Source of the DNA: Dermabacter indicis
GTDB taxonomy: Bacteria > Actinomycetota > Actinomycetes > Actinomycetales > Dermabacteraceae
Direction: 5' to 3'
DNA: 64,000 nt
NCBI GenBank assembly: GCA_001403775.1
Contig: CYUG01000017.1
Location: forward strand, 455,766 to 519,765
In this document: positions 39,798-48,218 of the stretch, piece by piece
How positions within the stretch are numbered: the stretch's first letter is position 1
Layout: every line of letters starts with the position of its first letter
Position numbers and translations under genes: made by a program
The notes under the pieces: generated by a model
Database searches by the model: none
Seen by the model: only the letters and a program-made list of their open reading frames with translations
What the model was told of the DNA's origin: nothing

Positions 39798-40541
39798 CTA
39801 CGGCTCGTCGCGTACGTCTTCGTAGATCACGCGGAGGTCATCGTCGTCGACTTCGTCTGCGGGACCGTCGTAAACGATCCGGCCATGGGCGAGGCCGACG
39901 ATGCGGTCGGCGTGCTCGAGCGCGAGGTCGACCTGATGAAGGCTGGCGACGAGAGTGATGCCGCTCTCCTGGCAGACGCGGCGCAGCAGCTCCATGACGC
40001 GACGTGCGGTAGCGGGATCGAGGCTGGCCACGGGTTCATCGGCAAGGATCAGATCCGGTTGCTGGGCGAGTGCGCGGGCGATCCCCACACGCTGCTGCAT
40101 GCCGCCGCTGAGGTTGTCGACTCGGGTGAGGGCCTTGTCCAGCAGTCCGACACGGTCGAGCGCCTCCAGGGCGATGCGCTCGTCGGCGCGGCCGAACGGC
40201 AGGAGGCTGCGCCAGAAGCTGTAATATCCGACCCGGCCGAGCAGCACATTCCGCAGCGCTGTGTAACGCGGGGTGAGCTGGTGGTGCTGGAACACCATCC
40301 CGGTGCGCCGGCGATGCCGTCGAAGGTCGCCGCGCGTTTCGAGCGACGGCACGCCGTCCGCTCGCACGCCTCCCGTGCTCGGCTTCACGAGCAAATTCAT
40401 GCACCGCAGCAGCGTGGACTTGCCAGCTCCCGACGGGCCGAGGAGCACGGTCACTCTCCCGGCCTCGATCGAGAGGTCCGTGGGTCCCAAAGCCTGCACG
40501 CCGCCCTTATAGGTCTTACTGACGTCGACGAGTTCGATCAT
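39798..40541 (-). CDS. ptxA: Phosphite ABC transporter ATPase
   Basis: 247 residues from ATG 40541 (MIELVDVSKTYKGGV), with AGAGGA upstream; the in-frame extension to 40604 has no ribosome site. Walker A GPSGAGKST, Q-loop VFQHHQL, signature LSGGMQQRVGIARAL, Walker B LILADEPVASLD and His-switch ASLHQVDL are all intact. It is PhnC-like and the first gene of ptxABCD. A 135-bp gap separates it from ptxB; I see no gene there. Confidence 0.9.
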   Translation of the reverse strand: MIELVDVSKTYKGGVQALGPTDLSIEAGRVTVLLGPSGAGKSTLLRCMNLLVKPSTGGVRADGVPSLETRGDLRRHRRRTGMVFQHHQLTPRYTALRNVLLGRVGYYSFWRSLLPFGRADERIALEALDRVGLLDKALTRVDNLSGGMQQRVGIARALAQQPDLILADEPVASLDPATARRVMELLRRVCQESGITLVASLHQVDLALEHADRIVGLAHGRIVYDGPADEVDDDDLRVIYEDVRDEP

Positions 40542-40547
40542 GTCAAG

Positions 40548-40590
40548 TCCTCTATATGACTCCTGGTAGCCTCCGCAAAGGTATAGAGGA
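40548..40590. promoter_or_regulatory. Inverted repeat in the ptxA-phnM control region
   Basis: TCCTCTATA (40548-40556) and TATAGAGGA (40582-40590) are exact inverted copies 25 bases apart. The GGTATAGA half-site resembles the PhnF operator TGGTATAGACCA. It sits just upstream of the ptxA ribosome site and could be the target of the ancestral GntR protein. Confidence 0.45.
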
Positions 40591-40716
40591 TTTGTGAACT
40601 CCAAGGGGAGTGCTGGACAACGGTGTGTGAATCAAGGATGAACAGGGCATTCTTGTGGGCAGCCGTTCATGAGGCGTCCACATGAGGGTCAAGACCGGAT
40701 GGAAGGTTGTCTGGCC

Positions 40717-41980
40717 ATGACATCCTTCACCTCGGACCGCCCAGTCTCCGATCTCGTGATCGGCCACGCCACAGCAGTGCTGCCCAACGGGGTGATCGAC
40801 GACGCCCGGGTGGTCGTCCGCAGCGGTCGAATCGCTCACGTCGGGCCGCATCCACGTGGCACTGCCTGTGACCTGGATGCTCGCGGCGCACACGTGCTGC
40901 CCGGGTTCGTCGACGTCCACAGCGATGTGCTGTCGCGAGATATCCGTCCACGGCCCGGTGTCGTTCTCGATCCCTCCTTCGCGGTTGCGTCTACGGGTGC
41001 CCGGCTTCGTGCGGCAGGCATCACTACCGCGTTCCATGGCCTGGCCTTCCAGGAACGGTCGATCGTGGGAAGACCGATCGATTCTCCCGCAGCGTCCGAA
41101 CTCTCGGGAGCACTCCGTCGCACTGACGACACCCAAGTCGATCATCAGGTTCTGCACCGGCTCGATGTGCGCTGCGAATACGGACTTGCGCTGCTCACGA
41201 AGGAGTTGGAGTCATCGGAATCGGCACCTCAGGACGAGATGTGTGCACTGCATCCACAGGGGTCGAACGATGGTGATTCGTGTCTTCCGGGTGGACGAGT
41301 GCCCGTCGTGTCGCACGAAGACCACACGCCGGGGCAGGGACAGTTCGCCGACCCAGCGAAAATGCAGAAGTGGCTGGTTGACAGCGATCGAATGAGTGAC
41401 GACGACGCTGCTGATCATGTGGAATGGTGGCGCAGCAGTCGTGACGAGCGCCTTGCTGTGCGTGACCGTACTCTGTCGTGGTTGGAGGGCTTGGTCCGGG
41501 CAGGTTCCATTCGACTTTTCGCCCACGATCTCGCGACACCGGAGGAGGTGTCGGCGGCTGCCGACCGTGGCTGTAGTGTGGCGGAGTTCCCGACAACAGT
41601 CGCGGCTGCCCGTGCGGCCCGGGATCACGGGATTGCTCATCGTCGCGGGGGCACCGAACATCGTCCGGGGAAGATCTCACACCGGCAACGTACCGGCATC
41701 CGAACTCGCATCTGCGGGCCTGATCGACTCGTTGGCTAGCGACTACATCCCCACATCGATGCTTCCGGGCGCACTGCGACTAGTGCGTGATGGAATTGCA
41801 ACGCTTCCCCAGGCGGTGCGGCTCGTGACTTCCGGTGCAGCCGCCTGTGTGGGTCTTGACGACCGTGGCTCTCTGACCGAAGGACATCGAGCCGACCTGA
41901 TCCTCGCCGACCTCACCAAGAGGTGGCCCTCCACTCTCTCCCTCACAAGAGGAGTTCTTATTGGTGGGCGACCAAGATGA
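40717..41980 (+). pseudogene. phnM: PhnM-like phosphonate metallo-hydrolase, frameshifted
   Basis: From ATG 40717 with GGAAGG upstream. Amidohydrolase motifs HVLPGFVDVHSDVLSRDIRP and SHEDHTPGQGQF match PhnM, the alpha-D-ribose-triphosphate-phosphonate diphosphatase of C-P lyase. Around 41630 the frame breaks: the family continues in the next frame as GLLIVAGAPNIVRGRSHTGN to the stop at 41980. A short unusual insert also lies before the SHEDHTPG block. No other phn lyase genes are present, so it is a stranded remnant. Confidence 0.8.
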
Positions 41981-42217
41981 GAGGATCAGCTGATCTCTGA
42001 GGTGGAGCAAGCTCACCCGCAGGGAAAGAGTGGGGGAGGGTGCAAAACGCGAGACGAGTCGTTCCATGTTGCTGTCTCATAGGGGGCTGTTCTGCGTCGG
42101 CCTACCGACCAACCTGCGCGTAACGCCGCACTCATTCAGACGAACTGCACGATGTTGCCGTTCCTCAGAAACCACCCGCAAGAACGTCACCGGGCGGTGC
42201 CAGCTGCGGAAAGACTG

Positions 42218-42802
42218 TCAGAACTCTTGGCTCAGCAGCCATCTCTGCAATACGGCGGTGAGCCGTTCGGGCGCGTCGAAATGGATCAGGTGACCGGCCT
42301 CGGGCACGAGGTGCAGCTCGGAACCGGGAATGAGCTCTGCGAGTCGGTGGGCGCGGTCAACCGGGATCCAAGCGAACACTGCGGAGTTGTCGGCGACGAT
42401 GCGGAAGAACTCCGAGCCCCGCGGGGCCAGAGCAACCACGTCGACCAGGGCCAATGAGTTGTATTCAGCGTGGTGAAGCAGGTGAGCGCGAAGGGCCACT
42501 GCGCCGCCGTAGTCGTGGGCGACCATGTGCGGATCGGCCAGGCCCCAGTGATCGAGCAGATCCGCGAGCAACGCAGCCTGGGCGCTGAGCGAGACGTCCT
42601 GCCCGTCAGCCTTCGTCGATGTCCCATAGCCGAGCATGTCCCACAGGTGGACCGTGAAGTCAGCGCTCAGGGCGTCGGCCACAGGCCGCCACACGGCTGA
42701 CGACCACGGGGTGCCGTGGCAGAAGACCACCGGCGGCCCCGACCCGTACCGCGACCACTGAACCTCATGACCATCGCGCCACACGAACGTCTCCTCGAGC
42801 AT
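42218..42802 (-). CDS. Alpha/beta hydrolase lacking its cap region
   Basis: 194 residues, about 80 shorter than typical relatives. The core has PVVFCHGTPWSSAVWRP (oxyanion loop), VAHDYGGAVAL with an Asp nucleophile as in epoxide hydrolases and dehalogenases, and the final LVPEAGHLIHFDAPERL with the catalytic His. Between residues ~140 and 150 the sequence jumps from NSAVFA to WIPVDRAHRL, where family members have the whole cap and acid-bearing strand. The join is in frame. It may be an inactive deletion derivative. Confidence 0.7.
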   Translation of the reverse strand: MLEETFVWRDGHEVQWSRYGSGPPVVFCHGTPWSSAVWRPVADALSADFTVHLWDMLGYGTSTKADGQDVSLSAQAALLADLLDHWGLADPHMVAHDYGGAVALRAHLLHHAEYNSLALVDVVALAPRGSEFFRIVADNSAVFAWIPVDRAHRLAELIPGSELHLVPEAGHLIHFDAPERLTAVLQRWLLSQEF

Positions 42803-42988
42803 CTCACCATCATCACTGCACCAGCGGTTCGCGACTACCCCCCCGTGCGCCGCCGGTCGGCGAGAAGACCGATGAAGCCGAGAAGAGGGGACGGGAACCA
42901 GGTGAGCGACTGTCGGGTCCCCGCGGAACCTGTATCGAACGTTACGGCCGCCCTGCAGCCGCCTCCGGTGCTCACTCGTCGGTAAAGG

Positions 42989-44413
42989 GGCTCTTCATGA
43001 ACGAGGGTGTAGTCGGTTGAGCGCGTCGGTGGCCGGGTAGGGGTCGAGGTCTCCCGGATGATGGAAGTTCTTCACGCTCGCCATCCCGAAAGACCTCGAC
43101 GTGCTCCACCCTACTTTCGCGACCCCTGACCTGACCACGTTCTGCCGCCTCGACGAGCTCGGCCTCGTCGCCGTCGGCCAGCTGATCGAGCCGGATCGGG
43201 CCACGATCGAATGCCGCGTCGTCGAGGACGACCCGTGGTGTCGGAAGTGCGGTGTCGAGGGCGTGCCGCGGGACACGGTCACGCGTCGACTGGCGCACGA
43301 GCCGTTCGGGCACCGGCCGACGACCCTGCTGGTGCGGGTGCGCCGGTACCGGCCGGACACTGCCGGCGCACGCGGCGGCAGGACATGACGCGGGCAGCGG
43401 CGCCGCGTGCGAAGATCTCCCGCGGCGGCCTGGAGTGGGCGCTGCGGGGCATCGTCATCGACCACCTCACCGTCACCCGCGTCGCCGTAGGTCTCGGGGT
43501 GTCCTGGAGTGCCGCGAACGCCGCCGTCCTCGCGGAAGGCAAGCGGCGCCTGATTGACGACCCCGCCCGGTTCGACGGGGTCACCACGATCGGTGTCGAC
43601 GAGCACGTCTGGCGACACACGAGGCTGGGCGACAAGTACGTCACCGTGATCATCGACCTCACGCCCGCGAGGAACAAGACCGGGTCGGCGAGGCTGCTGG
43701 ACATGGTCGAGGGCCGCTCCAAGGCGGTGTTCAAGCAGTGGCTCGCCGCCCGCCCTGCGGACTGGGCGAAGCGGATCGAGGTGGTCGCGATGGACGGCTT
43801 CGCCGGGTTCAAGACCGCTGCCGCCGAGGAACTCTCCGACGCCGTCCCCGTCATGGACCCGTTCCACGTGGTCCGCCTCGCCGGCGACGCGCTGGATGTC
43901 TGCCGGCGTCGGGTCCAGCAAGACACCACCGGTCACCGCGGGCTCAAGGGCGACCCGCTCTACAAAGCCCGCCGCACCCTGCACACCGGGGCGAGCCTGC
44001 TCACCGACCGGCAGCGGGCACGCCTGGACGCAGTGTTCGCGAGCGAGGAGCACGTCGAAGTCGAGGCGACCTGGGGCATCTACCAGCGCATCGTCGCGGC
44101 CTACCGGGAGCCCGATAAGAAGAAAGCGAAGGCGATGATGCAGGAGGTGATCGCTGCGATCAGCAGCGGCGTTCCCGCGGCGCTCGTCGAGGTCCGCAAG
44201 CTCGGCCGGACCATGAAGCAGCGGGCGGGCGACATCCTCGCGTTCTTCGACCGCCCCGGCACCAGCAACGACCCGACCGAGGCCATCAACGGGCGACTCG
44301 AACACCTCCGCGGCTCCGCCCTCGGCTTCCGCAACCTCACCCACTACATCGCTCGGTCGCTGCTCGAAGCCGGAGGGTTCAGACCCGCGCTACACCCTCG
44401 TTCGTGAAGAGCC
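42989..44413 (+). mobile_element. ISL3-family insertion sequence, right copy
   Basis: 1,425 bp, inverted relative to the left copy. The inner end is GGCTCTTCATGAACGAGGG and the outer end is GGCTCTTCACGAACGAGGG (as read inward). The transposase reads rightward, out of the element. Confidence 0.92.
43101..44407 (+). CDS. ISL3-family transposase, split by a frame change (right copy)
   Basis: Same protein pieces as the left copy: head segment 43101-43388, catalytic segment in the -1 frame ending at 44407. The two products look identical in sequence. The frame break near 43370-43388 has no obvious A-rich slippery heptamer. Confidence 0.85.
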
Positions 44414-44421
44414 GCTTTCTT
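44414..44421. repeat. Right target-site duplication of the composite transposon
   Basis: GCTTTCTT, identical to 34665-34672; it ends one base before the stop codon of the leftward symporter gene. Confidence 0.9.
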
Positions 44422-45918
44422 TTAAGCGGAGCGCTCGGCCGAGGGCTCCGGTGTAATTGGGGCCGGGTGCCTGAGCGAAAGCAAGCCGCCGACCGCGAGC
44501 GTGACGAGCACGCCGAGCAGCGGATACCACTGCCACGCGATCCACACCTCGCCTACGACGTACTTCTCCATCACGAAGAAGAAGGCGTTCGTCGCAATCG
44601 CGCAGAGGAATGCAATGTTCGCATCGAGGGTTCGCGCGCGCTTGTTCACGATGCCGAGCACGAACGCGCCGAGCAGCCCGCCGTACGTGATGCCCGCGAT
44701 GCCGAGGGCAAGGACCACGATGCTTCCCTCATCGCTGCGGAAGAACGTCGCCGGGAGAATGAACAGGAGGCCCCACACGACCGTCGCGATACGGCCCGTG
44801 TTGAGCTCGTCGGCTTTCGTCATGGGAGTACGGCGCAGCTTCGCGACGACATCCGTGACGGTCGAGGAGCTGAGCGCCGAAAGCGACGACGACAGCGTGG
44901 ACATCGCCGCCGCGAGGATACTCGCGAGGAGCAAGCCCGAGATGCCCGCAGGCAGACCCTCAATGATGAACTTCGGGAAGATCTCGTCGTCGCGCGTGAG
45001 CCCGAGGTCAGCGGGGGTGGCATGGTGGTACCAACCCCACAGCGCGAGCCCCACCACGAGGAAGATCGCAAACTGCACGACCACGACGAAGCCCGACGCG
45101 ATGAGTGCCTTTTGCGCCTCCGCCTTCGTGCGGCATGCGAGCAGGCGCTGCACGATCAGCTGATCCGAGCCGTGCGAGGCCATCGCGAACACGGTGCCGC
45201 CAAGCAGCGAGGGAATGAGGCCCGACGCGCCGCTGATGGGGTTCTCGCCAAGGATAAACAGGTTCGTTTTTCCCGCCTCGACCGCATCGGTGAACCACGA
45301 GAAGCCGAGCGAGGAGCTCACGACGATGATCGCGAGCAGGCCGCCCGCGACATAGAGGCACATTTGCACCACGTCGACCCACACGACCGCGCGAATACCG
45401 CCAATGAACGTATAGAGGATCGTGACGACCGCAAGCACGACGATGATGACGAAGTAGTTCGTGTGCACCCCGAGCCCGTCGAGAATGATCTTGAGAGGAA
45501 TGGCCGCAGCGAGAACGCGGACACCGTCGGCAAGAAGGCGCGTGAACAGGAACGTGACGCCCGCCGTGGTTTGGGTGGCCGAACCGAACCGCTTGCCGAG
45601 GTAGGCGTAGGCCGTGACCATTTCGCCGTCGTAATACCGGGGGAGAAGGAGGTAGGCAACGATCACGCGGCCGACGATGTAACCGAAGCCGAGCTGCAGG
45701 TAGCTGATGTCGCCCACGTAGCTCATGACCGGAATGCCGATCACGGTCAGCGCACTCGTTTCCGTGGCGACGACGCTCAGGCACACCGCCCACCACGGGA
45801 TATCGCGCCCGCCGAGGAAGTAATCCTTGGCGTCCGATTGCTTACCGCTGAGCTTGAGGCCCAGCCAGGCGGTCGCGATGAGGTACGCGATCACCACCAC
45901 GATGTCGATGACCTGCAT
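44422..45918 (-). CDS. Sodium:solute symporter family transporter
   Basis: 498 residues from ATG 45918, with AGGAG 6 bases upstream. About 13 helices. The SSS core shows AYLIATAWLGLKLSG, DYFLGGRDIPWWAV, ATETSALTVIGIP and SILAAAMSTLSSSLSALSSS, the sodium-site region. The substrate is unknown (sugars, sialic acid or organic acids in relatives). Its stop lies 8 bp from the transposon, which separates it from its former terminator. Confidence 0.88.
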   Translation of the reverse strand: MQVIDIVVVIAYLIATAWLGLKLSGKQSDAKDYFLGGRDIPWWAVCLSVVATETSALTVIGIPVMSYVGDISYLQLGFGYIVGRVIVAYLLLPRYYDGEMVTAYAYLGKRFGSATQTTAGVTFLFTRLLADGVRVLAAAIPLKIILDGLGVHTNYFVIIVVLAVVTILYTFIGGIRAVVWVDVVQMCLYVAGGLLAIIVVSSSLGFSWFTDAVEAGKTNLFILGENPISGASGLIPSLLGGTVFAMASHGSDQLIVQRLLACRTKAEAQKALIASGFVVVVQFAIFLVVGLALWGWYHHATPADLGLTRDDEIFPKFIIEGLPAGISGLLLASILAAAMSTLSSSLSALSSSTVTDVVAKLRRTPMTKADELNTGRIATVVWGLLFILPATFFRSDEGSIVVLALGIAGITYGGLLGAFVLGIVNKRARTLDANIAFLCAIATNAFFFVMEKYVVGEVWIAWQWYPLLGVLVTLAVGGLLSLRHPAPITPEPSAERSA

Positions 45919-46022
45919 GAATACTCCTAGGGTGTGCGTCAACGAGGTCGAAGGGACACTGTGCGGCGCCGCTTACCAGGAGGTGCGCAACGCTGCGCGT
46001 GGAACCATCGTACGGGCAATCC

Positions 46023-46409
46023 CTAGTTTTTGGAAGAAAATTTTACGGTGGGGCCGATGGGGCGCTGAGCCCTCGGCAGTTTTTCCACGACAAGTAGATA
46101 CGACTCCGTCACGAGTTCACGCACGAGATCCTCATCGAGGCTCGGCCCCGGCGTAAGCGAAACCCAGTGCCGCTTATTCATGTGATACCCGCGCGAAATA
46201 TCCGGATACATCTCCCGCAGCGCGATACCGTCACTCGGTGCGGCCTTGAGCGTCACCATCTCCACACCCGTCACCTCGGTCTGCAGCATGAACACCTTGC
46301 CGCACAGCTTCCATACATCCCAATCCGGGCCAAAAGGCGCACCGACGCTCGTCGAGGGGAGTTCCGCGGCGCGTGCCGCGGCGAGCTCGAACAGTTGGTG
46401 GCCGTCCAT
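46023..46409 (-). CDS. MmcQ/YjbR family DNA-binding-fold protein
   Basis: 128 residues. WDVWKLCGKVFMLQTE, then KAAPSDGIALREMYPDISRG and YHMNKRHWVSLTP are the YjbR (DUF419) pattern, a CyaY-like fold. The start follows AGAGG. The function is unknown in the family. Confidence 0.85.
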   Translation of the reverse strand: MDGHQLFELAAARAAELPSTSVGAPFGPDWDVWKLCGKVFMLQTEVTGVEMVTLKAAPSDGIALREMYPDISRGYHMNKRHWVSLTPGPSLDEDLVRELVTESYLLVVEKLPRAQRPIGPTVKFSSKN

Positions 46410-46509
46410 TCATAAGCCTCTTCTTGGATCGAATACTTATGCTAGAAGTTTAGGGGATAGGTAGTGCTGAGCGCGAAACCGTTTCAGGAATATGCGGAGG
46501 ATAAACGAG

Positions 46510-46590
46510 ATGGCGGAATTACCCGAATTATTCCTTGATTTCGTTTCCGGGAAACCTATAACAGTGCGCCTCCGGAGATTAAATCCGTGA
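46510..46590 (+). CDS. 26-codon ORF next to the CRISPR array
   Basis: ATG at 46510 has GGAGG nine bases upstream, and the ORF (MAELPELFLDFVSGK to RRLNP) ends 5 bp before the first repeat. It lies on the strand predicted for crRNA synthesis. It could be a leader peptide or chance. No family is recognised. Confidence 0.3.
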   Translation: MAELPELFLDFVSGKPITVRLRRLNP

Positions 46591-46595
46591 TGGGG

Positions 46596-47778
46596 ATTTC
46601 AATCTCCCGAGAACCCCTGTAGACTTTAGTCGCGCGACGCTGTACCGGTACCTGGGTTTCAATCTCTCTCCCGAGAACCCCTGTAGACTTTCCCACGACC
46701 TGCACGCCACCCGAGGGGAGTTTCAATCTCTCTCCCGAGAACCCCTGTAGACTTTGTGAGTACAGCTCATCGGTGAACCAATGGTTTCAATCTCTCTCCC
46801 GAGAACCCCTGTAGACTTTCCCACTGAGAAGCCCTCTGAGCTTCACTGTTTCAATCTCTCTCCCGAGAACCCCTGTAGACTTTCCTGGCGAACGCTGCCC
46901 CCAGGGCGTGCGTTTCAATCTCTCTCCCGAGAACCCCTGTAGACTTTTCGCGTAGCAGTGGTCGGTTGTCTCCCAGTTTCAATCTCTCTCCCGAGAACCC
47001 CTGTAGACTTTAGAAGGCAACACCAGCTTCGACAACCCGGTTTCAATCTCTCTCCCGAGAACCCCTGTAGACTTTCGTCGTGCGCCACCCCAAGGGTTAC
47101 TATGTTTCAATCTCTCTCCCGAGAACCCCTGTAGACTTTGGAGATCACGATGCGCGCCATCGAGGCGGTTTCAATCTCTCTCCCGAGAACCCCTGTAGAC
47201 TTTTTTCCGTCGCAACCTCAAGCAGTGCAGGGTTTCAATCTCTCTCCCGAGAACCCCTGTAGACTTTCACGGTATGAGCGGGCGGCGGTGCGCGCGTTTC
47301 AATCTCTCTCCCGAGAACCCCTGTAGACTTTTTCGCGGCGCACACTGGACACGCCCAGAGTTTCAATCTCTCTCCCGAGAACCCCTGTAGACTTTGAAGA
47401 AACAGAAGACCGTGTTCGGTGGCGTTTCAATCTCTCTCCCGAGAACCCCTGTAGACTTTGAGCATCACGACGACCGTCGACACGTATGTTTCAATCTCTC
47501 TCCCGAGAACCCCTGTAGACTTTCCTCGCCTCGAATATCATCACCAGTGGCGTTTCAATCTCTCTCCCGAGAACCCCTGTAGACTTTCCTCACCGGCAAC
47601 GCAATCACCCGAAACGTTTCAATCTCTCTCCCGAGAACCCCTGTAGACTTTCAGCACTCGCAAATCCTCCGGAGGGGCGTTTCAATCTCTCTCCCGAGAA
47701 CCCCTGTAGACTTTCAAGCCGTTCACTTCGCAAACCGTGCCAGTTTCAATCTCTCTCCCGAGAACCCCTGTAGACTTT
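46596..47778 (+). CRISPR. Type II-C CRISPR array: 19 repeats, 18 spacers
   Basis: The 36-bp repeat begins GTTTCAATCTCTCTCCCG and ends AACCCCTGTAGACTTT. Repeats start at 46596, 46656, then every 64 bp to 47616, then 47679 and 47743. Seventeen spacers are 28 nt and one (47652-47678) is 27 nt. The leftmost repeat is degenerate: 32 bp, lacking four bases of the CTCT tract, with A for G at position 1. All others look identical. Orientation is plus because the tracrRNA anti-repeat pairs with the repeat 5' half in that sense. Confidence 0.98.
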
Positions 47779-47840
47779 CTCAACCGGTGAAATTGCTGGT
47801 CAGGGATGGAAAACAAGGGCGGCGAAACTTACTCAGATGT

Positions 47841-47875
47841 GGTGCACGGAAGACCGGTTCAGCCTTCCGTGCACC
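47841..47875. terminator. Stem-loop between cas2 and the array
   Basis: GGTGCACGGAAG (47841-47852) is exactly inverted as CTTCCGTGCACC (47864-47875) with an 11-base loop. It lies 20 bp past the cas2 stop and 62 bp from the last repeat. No U-tract follows on either strand, so it may be a terminator of another kind or part of the leader. Confidence 0.5.
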
Positions 47876-47894
47876 ATTCGCGAAGGTGCTGTGC

Positions 47895-48215
47895 TCAGAA
47901 GAAAAGTGAGAGCTGTTCCGGAACAGGTTCTGGAGCCTTCTTCTCGACACCCTCGTAGTAAAGCGTATTGGCCCACTGCGAGTCGGCCACCTGGAGAATC
48001 CGAACATTACCGCCAGGCTGGATGTTGGCGGATAAAACCTTCACGTCGAACTCCGAGGACGTCCGGTTGAGGTAGTACTTGACGTACACACTCCACTGCA
48101 CCCGCTCGAATCCGTGGTCCTTCAGAAGGTTCCGGTACGTATTGGCCTGCCGACGCTCACTCTTCGTGTTCGTCGGCAAATCAAACATCACGAGCATCCA
48201 CACAGGATCGGCCAT
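47895..48215 (-). CDS. cas2: CRISPR-associated Cas2
   Basis: 106 residues. The first strand WMLVMFDLPTNTKSERRQAN holds the conserved Asp; the fold ends with PEQLSLFF, a typical type II Cas2 tail. Cas2 scaffolds the Cas1-Cas2 spacer integrase. It starts 3 bp after the cas1 stop. Confidence 0.95.
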   Translation of the reverse strand: MADPVWMLVMFDLPTNTKSERRQANTYRNLLKDHGFERVQWSVYVKYYLNRTSSEFDVKVLSANIQPGGNVRILQVADSQWANTLYYEGVEKKAPEPVPEQLSLFF

Positions 48216-48218
48216 CCC

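Larger units (their letters stand above)
34673..44413. mobile_element. Composite transposon carrying ptxABCD (9,741 bp)
   Basis: Two 1,425-bp ISL3-family copies in inverted orientation flank about 6.9 kb of cargo. The 8 bases before the left copy (34665-34672) and after the right copy (44414-44421) are both GCTTTCTT, a target duplication of the size ISL3 elements make. The inner flanks (GTCAAAGG after 36097 and GGTAAAGG before 42989) do not match their outer partners, so the copies moved as one unit. Cargo: GntR remnant, ptxDCBA, phnM remnant and hydrolase remnant. Confidence 0.92.

Noticed and set aside
36098-42988. Independent target duplications at the inner IS ends
   Set aside because: The flanking octamers GTCAAAGG and GGTAAAGG do not match their outer partners, so separate insertion of each IS copy here is not supported.
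44404-45930. A 508-codon plus-strand ORF
   Set aside because: It lies antisense to the clear sodium:solute symporter gene and is a charged, repetitive translation typical of a shadow frame.
47080-47646. Short ORFs with repeated SLPRTPVDF-like peptides
   Set aside because: They are translations of CRISPR repeats, not genes; the LPRTP resemblance to a sortase motif is accidental.
46628-47742. Spacers targeting sequence inside this window
   Set aside because: By eye I found no spacer matching another part of the window; a computed search of the whole genome would be needed to exclude self-targets.
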